Positions 50,796-59,085 of a DNA stretch of 64,000 nucleotides are shown here, one piece after another (position 1 is the stretch's first letter; each line of letters opens with the position of its first letter). The translations under genes were made by a program, and so were the position numbers. This stretch comes from Candidatus Hydrogenedentota bacterium (lineage in GTDB: Bacteria; Hydrogenedentota; Hydrogenedentia; Hydrogenedentales; SLHB01): the NCBI GenBank assembly GCA_035416745.1, contig DAOLNV010000001.1, forward strand, positions 161,434 through 225,433, written 5' to 3'. Below the pieces are notes generated by a model. That model was not told the origin of the DNA, did not search any database, and saw nothing but the letters and a program-made list of their open reading frames with translations.

Positions 50796-52022
50796 CTACA
50801 GATGCATGCGCAACATGAGCCAGGCGCCGGCGATGATGAGGGTGAGCATGGTTACCGGCACTCCGGCACGGGCGTGTTCGGCCCACGAGATGCGCACACC
50901 CAACAGGCGCGCCTGCTCGACCACGATGATGTTCGCGATGCTCCCCACGATAATGAGGTTGCCGGCAAAGGTGCTCGATAAGGCCAGGATGGCCCCCGAC
51001 ATGGGATGCGTCGCGGCAGGCAGCAGCAGCATCGTGGCGGGCACGTTGGACACCAGGTTGGACAGCACGGTGGTGGTCACGAACAGCCATGCCGGCTGCG
51101 ACAGATTGACGCCCGAGTTCTGCGCCGTCTCGAACACTCTCTCCAGCGCACCGCATGCTCTGAATGCGTCGTTGACCACGAACAGGCCGATGAAGAGCAC
51201 CAGCAGATGCCAGTCCACCACTCCGAGCATTTCACGCGAGTGCATCTTCCGGCTCACCAGCAACAGGCCCGCGGCCCCAAGCGCGATCACTTCCCTGGGG
51301 ACGGGCAAGAATAGAAACGAGGCAATAAGCAGCGTCAGCACGATTGTCCCCTTGGTTGTCTGCCAGACATTGAGCGGAGGGGAATCGGCGGATACGGGCG
51401 GCGATACAAGGCGCCAACGGTTTCTGTACAGCAGTGCAAGAACAGCCCACGTCACAAAAAGACTCAGCAGAACCGCCGGAACCGCATCCACGAGATACGA
51501 AGCAAAAGAAAGGGACAGCGCCTGGCCGATCAGCATATTCTGCGGGTTGCCGATCAAAGTCGCCGCGGAGCCGATGTTTGCGGCGCAGGCCAGTCCCAGC
51601 AAGAGCGGAACCGGGTTCAGATTTCGGCGCGCGCACCCTTCGACCAGGAGAGGCGTCATGGCCAGGCAGATGATGTCGTTCGTCAGTACGGCCGATAACC
51701 CGGCAACAACCGCCAGCAGAACCGCCAGCAGCATCGGCGGGGAGAACGAAACCGCGGCCACGCGCCGCGCGGCGAACGCATAGAACCCCCCCAGCCGAAA
51801 CTGCGCGGAAACCACCATCAAGCCGAACAGAAGCCCGATCGTGGGGACATCGACGGCGTCCCATGCCTGGTCGGGCGCGACCTCGCCGGTCACAATGAGA
51901 ACGAGCGCTCCCAGCAGGGCCACTCCCGTGCGGTCCATGGCCAATCCCGGAAAACCGCCAAGTATCATGCCCAGATAGACGAAAATGAATATGCCAACGG
52001 CTGTATGCATCTCAACAATCAT
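50796..52022 (-). CDS. ArsB/NhaD/CitM-type ion transporter
   Basis: A 408-residue inner-membrane transporter of the ion-transporter superfamily (CitMHS type), with about ten to twelve helices. Two pseudo-symmetric signature loops are visible: LTNDIICLAMTPLLVEG with GNPQNMLIG, and SNVPATMLLLP in the second half. These are shared by ArsB, NhaD and SLC13-like carriers. The substrate cannot be told from sequence; sodium/proton exchange, arsenite or dicarboxylates are all possible. The ATG at 52022 is chosen from two close ATGs; neither has a strong ribosome binding site. No arsR or arsC gene is nearby, so an arsenic role is not supported. Confidence 0.86.
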   Translation of the reverse strand: MIVEMHTAVGIFIFVYLGMILGGFPGLAMDRTGVALLGALVLIVTGEVAPDQAWDAVDVPTIGLLFGLMVVSAQFRLGGFYAFAARRVAAVSFSPPMLLAVLLAVVAGLSAVLTNDIICLAMTPLLVEGCARRNLNPVPLLLGLACAANIGSAATLIGNPQNMLIGQALSLSFASYLVDAVPAVLLSLFVTWAVLALLYRNRWRLVSPPVSADSPPLNVWQTTKGTIVLTLLIASFLFLPVPREVIALGAAGLLLVSRKMHSREMLGVVDWHLLVLFIGLFVVNDAFRACGALERVFETAQNSGVNLSQPAWLFVTTTVLSNLVSNVPATMLLLPAATHPMSGAILALSSTFAGNLIIVGSIANIIVVEQARLLGVRISWAEHARAGVPVTMLTLIIAGAWLMLRMHL

Positions 52023-52309
52023 CCAATCTTGTGGCGCGTCGCGAAAACGTCCTCGCGTATCGCCCCCATTCTCAAATGTTCTTTGGGGAAGCGCCGGCGC
52101 CGCCAACACCAAAAACCACCCGCGTATGGCGGCATAGCGCGCCTCATCGGGCGGAATTGTACCCCGCAGACGGGGACGATCACAGATATTTGAATAGGAG
52201 ACAAGAGAGCAAAGCGTAAGTCGCCCTCGTCTTCTTGAAATCAGGGGCTTCGCAACGGATACTTGCAGGCCATAGGGGCCGAAACGCAGATATCGAGGAG
52301 GAGCTGGCG

Positions 52310-53158
52310 ATGAAATACAGCGTGACCAGCGTCATGTTGCCCGAGCTTGATGTGGCCGAAACCTGCGACCTGTTGCAGCAACTCGGGTACGACGGCATCG
52401 AGTGGCGCGTCCGATACACGCCTGAAAACGCGCTCGGCAAAGGCTACAGCATGTGGGGTGAACATAAGTCCGGCCTGTCTCCCGCGAACATTGCACAAAA
52501 AGCCGGCGAGGTTGCCAAAATCACCGCGGACCACGGCCTCGAGATCTGCGCCATCGCCGCCAATCTCCGGTGCGACGAATTCGACGAGATCAAACGGCTT
52601 GCGGACGGTGTGGCGCGCATGGGCCCGATTCCTATCCGCCTGGGCGCTCCCACGGACTACGATCGCTCAGCCAATTACAACGACCTGTACAAACGCGCCG
52701 TCGGCGCTTACAGCAAGGCGATCGACGTGCTCAAACCCTACGGCATCCGCTGTTTCATCGAAATCCATGGCGGCACGCTGTTTCCAAGCGCCTCGCTGGC
52801 CTACCGCATCGCCGTCAACTTCAAGCCTGATGAAATGGGCGTCATCTACGACGTCAACAACATGGCCAAGGACGGGTTCGAGACCTTCCGCATCGGCATG
52901 GAGCTTCTTGGCGCCTATCTCCAACACTGCCACGCGGGAGGCTGGGAACCGGTCCCGGGCGAACCCGACGAAAAGGGCACGGTCCCGTGGTCATACCAGG
53001 GATGCGACCTGGCCGAGAGCATCCTCGACATCCCCCAGTTCATCAAGGACCTCAATGCCGTGGGCTACCAGGGATTCATCTCGATCGAGGACTTCCGTCC
53101 CGTGGAACCCCGCGAAAAACTCAAACGCCAAATCGACTATCTCAGGTCATTGGAATGA
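52310..53158 (+). CDS. Sugar phosphate isomerase/epimerase (AP endonuclease 2 fold)
   Basis: A 282-residue TIM-barrel metalloenzyme. Likely metal-binding residues appear in CFIEIHGG, VIYDVNNM, LQHCHAGG and FISIEDFRP. This fold covers xylose-isomerase-like sugar isomerases and inosose dehydratases. The GAGGAGGAG site lies 6-14 bases before the ATG at 52310. No signal peptide, so it is cytoplasmic. It might act on ketoses or inosose produced by the Gfo/Idh enzymes, but it is not in an operon with them. Confidence 0.88.
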   Translation: MKYSVTSVMLPELDVAETCDLLQQLGYDGIEWRVRYTPENALGKGYSMWGEHKSGLSPANIAQKAGEVAKITADHGLEICAIAANLRCDEFDEIKRLADGVARMGPIPIRLGAPTDYDRSANYNDLYKRAVGAYSKAIDVLKPYGIRCFIEIHGGTLFPSASLAYRIAVNFKPDEMGVIYDVNNMAKDGFETFRIGMELLGAYLQHCHAGGWEPVPGEPDEKGTVPWSYQGCDLAESILDIPQFIKDLNAVGYQGFISIEDFRPVEPREKLKRQIDYLRSLE

Positions 53159-53384
53159 TTATCCGCGCCTTGTGGCAGTTGAAGTCCTGACTTCTTCACT
53201 TCCGGGCCTTGGGCCAGGCGGGGCAAGCCAATCCGCGGCCGCAAGACCCCCGAATCGAGGAAATGCCGGCGAGACGCCTGCGCTGCCTGGCCGCCGAAGG
53301 CGTGGGACCCACGGCTTGTCCAGCGTTTCATGTTATCCCCCAATCGTACCGCTCGAATTGACGGAGTGGGTGGGTTTCTTTTAG

Positions 53385-53424
53385 ATACTTAAGTATTAAG
53401 CGATCAAAAATCCTAAGGATTTTT
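53385..53424. promoter_or_regulatory. Two AT-rich palindromes before the prepilin-like promoter
   Basis: ATACTTAAGTAT (53385-53396) is a perfect 12-base palindrome. AAAAATCC-TAA-GGATTTTT (53406-53424) is a perfect 8-base stem around TAA. CCTTAGG, an inverted partner of CCTAAGG, follows at 53427. They sit just upstream of the -35 box and may be activator or repressor sites, or the end of an upstream transcript. Confidence 0.5.
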
Positions 53425-53435
53425 CGCCTTAGGTA

Positions 53436-53464
53436 TTGACGAATGAGACATTTTCAGTCATACT
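53436..53464 (+). promoter_or_regulatory. Sigma-70-like promoter of the prepilin-like gene
   Basis: TTGACG (53436-53441), a 17-base spacer and CATACT (53459-53464) lie 71 bases before the start codon. Both boxes match the consensus well, and the region is AT-rich compared with its surroundings. Confidence 0.6.
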
Positions 53465-53534
53465 TCCCATGGAAAACGGTTACTTCGTAGGGGAAGAAAC
53501 CGGGGCGCCACTCTTAAAGTAGGAGGATGAAAGC

Positions 53535-54500
53535 ATGAAGAAGAGGTATGGCTTTACTTTGATTGAGTTGCTGGTTGTTATCGCAATCATCGGCATCCTG
53601 GCGGCAATCCTGCTGCCCGCACTCGCCCGCGCACGCGAAGCGGCCCGCCGCGCAAGTTGCGCCAATAACCTCAAACAGATGGGTATCGTGTTCAAGATGT
53701 ATGCAAACGAAAGCAAGGGCGAGAAGTGGCCTACCTTTATGGCTGATGTGACCACAACAAAGCTGGATTGCACGGCGCCAGGGTTCCCGCCGACCACTAA
53801 GGTCGGTCTGCTTGCCGCGGGACCGTGCGTGCCGGCGATCTATCCGGAATACCTGACCGATCCCAATATTATCGTCTGCCCGTCGGACTCGGAGCACACG
53901 AAGGACGGCCTGATCAATGCCGTCACGGGAGAAACCGATTTCGGGTATCCGTGCGATAACGCCAACCAGGGCTGGGCGCTTATCGACTCGAGCTACTGGT
54001 ATCTCGGATGGGTGTTCGACCAAGGCACCAATGTTCCGCCTGCCGACCCTCTGACATTTGTGCTTCTTCAAGCAGTTTTTGAGTCGGTGCCTACGCCTCC
54101 AACGGCAACCGCGGACGAGGTTTCCGGGCAGATGTGCGCAGCGGTGGGTCTCCTGATAACGCAACTCCAGGACGGAAATGTTAATGCGGCTGACGCGGAT
54201 GCAAGTGTTGGCGCTCCCTTTGGGAATGGCGGCGGCGACACCATCTATCGTCTGCGCGAGGGTATCGAACGGTTCATGATCACCGACATCAACAATCCGG
54301 CAGGGAGTGCACAGGCCCAGAGTGAGATCTGGGTTATGGCGGACCTTCTCTCGACCGAAGTCTCCCTGATGAACCACGTCCCGGGCGGCGCAAATGTCCT
54401 GTATATGGACGGCCACGTCGAGTTCTTGCGGTACAGTGAATTCGGCGAAGCTCCGGTCAACGCGGCGACGGCGATCCTGGTATCGATTATTGGCTCGTAA
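53535..54500 (+). CDS. Prepilin-type (type II secretion pseudopilin-like) protein
   Basis: A 321-residue exported protein. The type IV prepilin signal is KRYG then FTLIELLVVIAIIGILAAI, with cleavage after G6, a phenylalanine at the new N-terminus and E11 at the expected position. The start ATG at 53535 has GGAGG 8 bases upstream. The remainder resembles the DUF1559-like proteins common in Planctomycetota and relatives, ending with a histidine followed ten residues later by DG (HVPGGANVLYMDG). These proteins are numerous in such genomes, and their role (pseudopilus, adhesion or uptake) is unknown. A prepilin peptidase is not seen in the window. A strong terminator follows. Confidence 0.93.
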   Translation: MKKRYGFTLIELLVVIAIIGILAAILLPALARAREAARRASCANNLKQMGIVFKMYANESKGEKWPTFMADVTTTKLDCTAPGFPPTTKVGLLAAGPCVPAIYPEYLTDPNIIVCPSDSEHTKDGLINAVTGETDFGYPCDNANQGWALIDSSYWYLGWVFDQGTNVPPADPLTFVLLQAVFESVPTPPTATADEVSGQMCAAVGLLITQLQDGNVNAADADASVGAPFGNGGGDTIYRLREGIERFMITDINNPAGSAQAQSEIWVMADLLSTEVSLMNHVPGGANVLYMDGHVEFLRYSEFGEAPVNAATAILVSIIGS

Positions 54501-54534
54501 GCCGCCGTAACACTCTGTTTCGAAGATATTGATG

Positions 54535-54579
54535 ACGCGTTTCCCCGGCTGGATCCGCCGGCGGGGGAAACGCGTTTTT
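54535..54579 (+). terminator. Rho-independent terminator after the prepilin-like gene
   Basis: ACGCGTTTCCCC (54535-54546) pairs perfectly with GGGGAAACGCGT (54564-54575) across a 17-base loop, followed by a short T-run. Confidence 0.9.
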
Positions 54580-54800
54580 GTGGTGATGCGGGCGTGGCCA
54601 GACTGGGCAATTGTGGGACCGCCGCCCCCGGCGGTCATCCGGAGTTTGACTGGCGAGGGCTGCGGTCCCGCAAATGCCAGTCGGCAGCCTCCGCCCCTTT
54701 CTGCAGCGTGTTCAGCTTGCCATTGGCTGGCGATGTCATGGTATAGTCTGCTCTCTGACAGCAGTGTACCACTGCTTCATCCTCAAATGAGGTCCCCATC
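54580..54800. other. Intergenic region before the hydrolase gene
   Basis: A GC-rich hairpin (GACCGCCG and CGGCGGTC, 54617-54636) lies here without a T-run. No gene is seen. The probable promoter at 54717-54747 is described separately. Confidence 0.5.
54717..54747 (+). promoter_or_regulatory. Possible promoter of the hydrolase gene
   Basis: TTGCCA (54717-54722) and a good -10 TATAGT (54742-54747) are 19 bases apart, the same arrangement as before the TPR gene at 25507-25537. The -10 lies 54 bases before the start codon. Confidence 0.4.
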
Positions 54801-55766
54801 GTGAAAAGACGCATTGCATTCTGGATAGGGTTTGCCGTAGCGGCGGCGATTGGCCTGGCGCTCGTGGCGAAGGCCCGTTGGGACGCCGACTATTACAAGG
54901 GGTATGACCCGGCCCTTGCGTTGGAGGCGGCGGAAGAGCCGGCAACGTTCGAGCCGGATTACCGGCGCATAGAGTTCTCGTTCCAGGGAGTTGCCGGAGA
55001 GGATCGCGTGCCTGCGGTGCTTGCGACCCCGCGCTCGTGGAAGGGGCCGTATCCCTGCGTGATTTTTCTGCATGGCATCGGGCAGAAGAAGAATTTTATA
55101 GACGAAATCGCTGGTTTTTTCACAAAAGGCGGGTTCGCGCTCGTCACGTTCGACCAATACACCTGCGGGGAGAGAAGTCTGCCCGACGACGCGGACAAAT
55201 TGACCGAGGCGTTGGCTTTACGCCGCCGCGGCGCCCTGACCGTGCTCGAGACCCGGCGGCTGGTGGATTATCTCGTAACGCGCGAAGATATCGCCGCGAA
55301 CCGGATTTATCTGGTTGGGGCGAGTTTCGGGGCGATTACGGGGTCGACGGCCTTTGCATTCGAGCCACGCCTACAAGCGGGCGTGCTTGTGTATGGCGGG
55401 GGTAATCTGCGCATTCTGCTCGACAGCCAGCAGGCGCGCGACGAATTGGGGGGGTGGGTGAAGCCGCTGGCATGGGTGGCTTCGTTCTTGCTTGCCCCGG
55501 CCGACCCGATTCGCTACGTCGCGTGGGCGTCGCCCCGGCCGCTTCTGTTTCAGGGCGGCACGCGCGACACGATTGTGCCCGCCGCGAGCGGGGAAGCGCT
55601 ATTCGAGGCCGCACGCGAGCCCAAGGAAATCATCTGGTACGACAGCGACCACATCGGGCTGGATGAGGAACACGTCACGGTTGTGCTCGACGACGCCATT
55701 CAATGGTTGCGTAAGCAGGACCGGCAGATCCGGAAAGGGATTCAGGGCCTGTCGCACGCCACATGA
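54801..55766 (+). CDS. Membrane-anchored alpha/beta hydrolase
   Basis: A 321-residue serine hydrolase with an N-terminal anchor or signal (KRRIAFWIGFAVAAAIGLALVA). The catalytic triad is visible: nucleophile S175 in VGASFGAITG, D256 in GGTRDTIVP and H284 in DSDHIGL. The oxyanion region is FLHGIGQKKN. The GTG at 54801 has a GAGG site 8 bases upstream. It is likely an esterase or peptidase acting at the membrane surface; the substrate is unknown. It stands between a terminator and the gap-pgk region and appears to be its own unit. Confidence 0.87.
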   Translation: MKRRIAFWIGFAVAAAIGLALVAKARWDADYYKGYDPALALEAAEEPATFEPDYRRIEFSFQGVAGEDRVPAVLATPRSWKGPYPCVIFLHGIGQKKNFIDEIAGFFTKGGFALVTFDQYTCGERSLPDDADKLTEALALRRRGALTVLETRRLVDYLVTREDIAANRIYLVGASFGAITGSTAFAFEPRLQAGVLVYGGGNLRILLDSQQARDELGGWVKPLAWVASFLLAPADPIRYVAWASPRPLLFQGGTRDTIVPAASGEALFEAAREPKEIIWYDSDHIGLDEEHVTVVLDDAIQWLRKQDRQIRKGIQGLSHAT

Positions 55767-55780
55767 GGGCGCCGGTCCCG

Positions 55781-55807
55781 CAAAGAGAAGGGCTTTCTTT
55801 CTCTTTG
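55781..55807 (+). terminator. Possible weak terminator after the hydrolase gene
   Basis: CAAAGAGAA (55781-55789) pairs with TTCTCTTTG (55799-55807) across a 9-base loop, 15 bases after the stop. The stem is AT-rich and lacks a clear T-run, so termination is uncertain. Confidence 0.35.
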
Positions 55808-56269
55808 AATGCGAATCACAGGCACGAGGCCGGAATAGGGTCCAATCTGAGTATCCGTGGCTGCAACCCGCGACCAGGTGCCCGCCTCACTGCCCGTGCC
55901 TTTGGCCGCCCCGCCCATCAACGGCTGTACGGGCGCGCATAAGGGCTGCCGGCCGGCATTTGACTGTGCCTTCTCACGGAGGCGATTCGGGGTGTATGTA
56001 GTTGTTTGACTTAGACTTCGCGATTATGGCATAGTATGGTCTTGAAAATCAGGTGAAATGTCCGGAAGACATGCCCCAGGGTTGGGCTGAATCCTTCGGG
56101 GCGGCGCGCGTAGATTGCCACGAAGACTAACTTTCCAGCGGGCGCGCCCATCTGCATACATGGAAGCCATAGGCCGATAGCTGTATCGGCTTGGGAAAAA
56201 GGGAAATCTGGGGACGGCCCCACGCACCCGAACAATCGCGAGTATCGCAACGAATGAAAGGAAGAGACC
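55808..56269. other. Leader region of gap
   Basis: About 460 bases without a gene. A possible promoter, TTGACT (56006-56011) with CATAGT at 18 bases (56030-56035), would give a long untranslated leader of about 230 bases before gap. I found no recognisable riboswitch in it. Confidence 0.45.
56006..56035 (+). promoter_or_regulatory. Possible promoter of gap-pgk
   Basis: TTGACT and CATAGT are separated by 18 bases in an AT-richer stretch. Each matches its consensus at four or five positions. It is the best promoter candidate in this gap, with a long leader to gap. Confidence 0.4.
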
Positions 56270-57265
56270 ATGGCAACTAAGGTAGGCATCAACGGATTCG
56301 GACGTATCGGCCGCAACGTATTCAAGCTGCTCATGGAAGAAAAGAGTTTCGACGTTGAGGCCATTAACGATCTGACCGACGCGAAGACACTTGCCCACTT
56401 GCTCAAATACGACTCGGTAAACGGCGTTTACAAAAAGGAAGTCAAGAGCACGGATAACGCGATTATCGTGGACGGCCAGGAAATCAAAGTCACGGCCATC
56501 AAGAATCCGGCCGAGCTGCCCTGGAAAGACAACGGGGTTTCGCTGGTGCTCGAATCCACCGGCGTGTTCCGCAAGAAGGAACAGTGCATGCTGCACGTGC
56601 AGGCGGGCGCCAAGAAAGTCCTCCTGACAGTGCCTCCGAAGGACGCGGTTGACGCCATCATCGTGATGGGCGTGAACGACCGCGAACTGAAGGCGAGCGA
56701 CGTGGTGGTCTCGAACGCGAGCTGCACGACGAACTGCCTGGCCCCGGTTGCGAAGGTTCTTCACGAGAAATTCGGCATCAAGCGCGGATTGATGACCACG
56801 GTGCACGCCTACACGAACGACCAGCGCGTACACGACATGCCGCACAGCGACCTGCGCCGCGCCCGTGCCGCCGCCGAGGCGATCATCCCCACGACGACCG
56901 GCGCCGCCCGTGCGGTCGGCAAGGTCTTGCCGGCGTTGAACGGCAAGCTTGACGGCATGGCGATGCGCGTCCCCGTCAAAGACGGGTCGGTGGTGGACCT
57001 GGTGGTCGAACTCGAGAAGAAAGCCACCGCGGAAGACATCAACGCCGCCATGAAAGCAGCCGCGGACGGCGAGCTCAAGGGCATTCTGCAGTACTGCGAA
57101 GATCCGATCGTGTCGTGCGACGTGATCGGCAATCCGTATTCCAGCGTCTTCGACTCGCTGTGCACCACGGTGATGGGCGACAATTTCGCGAAGGTCATTT
57201 CGTGGTACGACAACGAGTGGGGTTACTCGTGCCGTTGCGTTGACCTGTTGAAGAAGATGGCATAG
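56270..57265 (+). CDS. gap: Glyceraldehyde-3-phosphate dehydrogenase
   Basis: Glycolytic enzyme that oxidises glyceraldehyde-3-phosphate to 1,3-bisphosphoglycerate with NAD(P). The 331 residues match the usual length. The NAD site is VGINGFGRIGRN at 5-16 and the catalytic cysteine is C152 in SNASCTTNC. TTVHAYTNDQ and WYDNEWGYS, with the phosphate and cofactor contacts, are intact. The ATG has AAAGGAAG 5 bases upstream. pgk follows after 72 bases, giving the common gap-pgk pair for consecutive steps. Confidence 0.98.
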   Translation: MATKVGINGFGRIGRNVFKLLMEEKSFDVEAINDLTDAKTLAHLLKYDSVNGVYKKEVKSTDNAIIVDGQEIKVTAIKNPAELPWKDNGVSLVLESTGVFRKKEQCMLHVQAGAKKVLLTVPPKDAVDAIIVMGVNDRELKASDVVVSNASCTTNCLAPVAKVLHEKFGIKRGLMTTVHAYTNDQRVHDMPHSDLRRARAAAEAIIPTTTGAARAVGKVLPALNGKLDGMAMRVPVKDGSVVDLVVELEKKATAEDINAAMKAAADGELKGILQYCEDPIVSCDVIGNPYSSVFDSLCTTVMGDNFAKVISWYDNEWGYSCRCVDLLKKMA

Positions 57266-57337
57266 AAACGAAGCAGCACATCGGGCTCGCGCGCGGGCCG
57301 CGCGGGCCCGTTACGTAAACATGGCGGAGTGTGAGTC

Positions 57338-58570
57338 ATGGCCAAACTGATGATTGAAGACCTCGATGTGAAAGGCAAGCGCGTAGTGATGCGCGTCGAT
57401 TTCAATGTCCCTCAAAACGACGATGGGACGGTGCGCGACGACACGCGCATCCGGGCGGCCCTGAAGAGCATCAACTATGTGCGCGACAACGGCGGCATGC
57501 TGATTCTCATGTCGCATCTCGGGCGCCCGAAGAACCCCGACAAGGCCGAATCGGCGGAAGAAAAGGCCAAGATCATCAAGGCCAACCAGAAGCTGCGCAT
57601 GGACCCGGTTGCCGACAAGCTCCGCGAACTGGTCGGCGGCAACGTGACCAAGGTCGATGCGGTTGTGGGCCCTGAGGTGAAGAAGGCTGTCGACGCCATG
57701 AAGCCGGGCGACATCATTGTGCTCGAGAACACGCGGTTCCATGCGGGCGAAACGAAGAATGACGAGGCCCTCTCGAAGGAGCTGGCGTCTCTGGGCGATG
57801 TGTATGTGAGCGACGCGTTTGGCAGCGTTCACCGTGCCCACTCCTCGACCGAGGGCGTGACCCGGTTCATTGGCAAGAGCGCGGCAGGTTATCTCGTGGC
57901 CAAAGAGATGGAATACTTCTCGAAAGTGCTCGAGAATCCGGAGCGCCCGCTTACGGCGGTTCTCGGCGGGGCGAAGGTTTCCGACAAGATCACGGTGATC
58001 GACAATCTCCTGAATCTGGTCGACACGCTGATCATTGGCGGCGGCATGGCTTATACGTTCATGAAGGCGCAGGGCTACGAAATCGGCAACTCGCTCCTCG
58101 ACGAAGGCGGCATCGATGTGGCCAGGAAGGCCATGGAGAAAGCCAAGGAAAAGGGCGTCGAACTGCTCCTTCCGGAGGACACCGTTGTGGCCGACGCGTT
58201 TGATGCGAATGCGCATACGAAGGTCGTCGGTCTGGGCGAGATCGAGCCCGGCTGGCAGGGGCTCGATATCGGCCCCAAGACGCTCGAGAAGTTCAAGGCG
58301 GCGATCAAGAAGTCCAAAACCGTGGTGTGGAACGGTCCCCTTGGCGTGTTCGAGATGGAGCCGTTCGCGAAAGGCACCAAGGCCGTTGCGGAGCTGCTGG
58401 CGAGTTCGCCCGGCATCACCAGCGTGATCGGCGGAGGCGATACCGCGGCGGCCGTGACGCAGTACGGCCTGGCCGAGAAGATGTCTCACGTGTCGACAGG
58501 CGGCGGGGCTTCTCTCGAGATGCTCGAGGGCAAAGAGCTGCCGGGCTTGGCGGCTCTCAGCGACAGGTAG
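57338..58570 (+). CDS. pgk: Phosphoglycerate kinase
   Basis: Transfers phosphate from 1,3-bisphosphoglycerate to ADP, the first ATP-forming step of glycolysis. The 410 residues include a small insertion (about 65-90, KNPDKAESAEEKAK) compared with E. coli. Substrate motifs RVDFNVPQ, SHLGRP and ENTRFHAGE, and the nucleotide-site GGGDTAAAV and WNGPLGVFE, are intact. The ATG has GGAG 8 bases upstream. It probably shares a transcript with gap. Confidence 0.98.
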   Translation: MAKLMIEDLDVKGKRVVMRVDFNVPQNDDGTVRDDTRIRAALKSINYVRDNGGMLILMSHLGRPKNPDKAESAEEKAKIIKANQKLRMDPVADKLRELVGGNVTKVDAVVGPEVKKAVDAMKPGDIIVLENTRFHAGETKNDEALSKELASLGDVYVSDAFGSVHRAHSSTEGVTRFIGKSAAGYLVAKEMEYFSKVLENPERPLTAVLGGAKVSDKITVIDNLLNLVDTLIIGGGMAYTFMKAQGYEIGNSLLDEGGIDVARKAMEKAKEKGVELLLPEDTVVADAFDANAHTKVVGLGEIEPGWQGLDIGPKTLEKFKAAIKKSKTVVWNGPLGVFEMEPFAKGTKAVAELLASSPGITSVIGGGDTAAAVTQYGLAEKMSHVSTGGGASLEMLEGKELPGLAALSDR

Positions 58571-58690
58571 TGTGTGTTGGGGCGGGCCGTGCGGTCCGCT
58601 CCTGGGAGTTGAATGTACCCGGTTCTCGGCCGCGCGAATCACCGGCGGCGGGCTTGGAATCGGGCGAATGAGAAAGAAAGGTGACGGACA

Positions 58691-58960
58691 ATGGGAACAG
58701 CGAAAGCACGCAAGACCGAGATTATCAAGGAACACGGGAAGCACGAAGGCGACACGGGTTCCGCCGAGGTGCAGATTGCACTGCTCACGGAGCGTATTAA
58801 CCACTTGACGGGGCATTTTCAGACCCACCAGAAAGACTTCGCCGGACGGCGCGGCTTGCTGAAGCTTGTGGGTCAGCGCCGCAACCTGCTCAATTACCTT
58901 CGCAACAAGGACGTCGAGCGGTACAGGGCGATCGTGAAGTCCCTCGGTCTGCGCAAGTAA
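58691..58960 (+). CDS. rpsO: 30S ribosomal protein S15
   Basis: Binds 16S rRNA early in assembly of the small-subunit platform. The 89 residues and the motifs HEGDTGSAEVQIALLTERI, THQKDFAGRRGL and QRRNLLNYL are diagnostic. The ATG has an AAAGGTG site about 10 bases upstream. A hairpin and pnp follow, the same order as in E. coli and many bacteria, where the pair is regulated at the RNA level. Confidence 0.98.
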   Translation: MGTAKARKTEIIKEHGKHEGDTGSAEVQIALLTERINHLTGHFQTHQKDFAGRRGLLKLVGQRRNLLNYLRNKDVERYRAIVKSLGLRK

Positions 58961-58963
58961 GCC

Positions 58964-58989
58964 AAAGGCCGCGCCCGCGCGCGGCCTTT
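58964..58989 (+). terminator. Hairpin between rpsO and pnp
   Basis: AAAGGCCGCGC (58964-58974) pairs perfectly with GCGCGGCCTTT (58979-58989) across a 4-base loop, right after the rpsO stop. The T-run is short. It may be an attenuator or an RNA-processing site, as between rpsO and pnp in E. coli. Confidence 0.65.
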
Positions 58990-59085
58990 CACTACAACGA
59001 AAGCGGAAAGAAACATACGAATCAAATCAATGGATATCTTGGAACGGGGTGAGAGACGTTCCTTGACCCAATGGAGTTCAGCGAC

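Larger units (their letters stand above)
53159..53534. other. Intergenic region before the prepilin-like gene
   Basis: The first 220 bases show no gene or motif. The last 150 bases turn AT-rich and hold two perfect palindromes (53385-53396 and 53406-53424), a promoter and the ribosome binding site of the prepilin-like gene. Confidence 0.6.

Noticed and set aside
50796..52022. Arsenite efflux pump
   Set aside because: No ars genes nearby and the family includes sodium and dicarboxylate carriers.
53406..53424. Palindrome as a terminator
   Set aside because: The stem is AT-rich, the T-run is within the stem, and no gene ends within 200 bases upstream.
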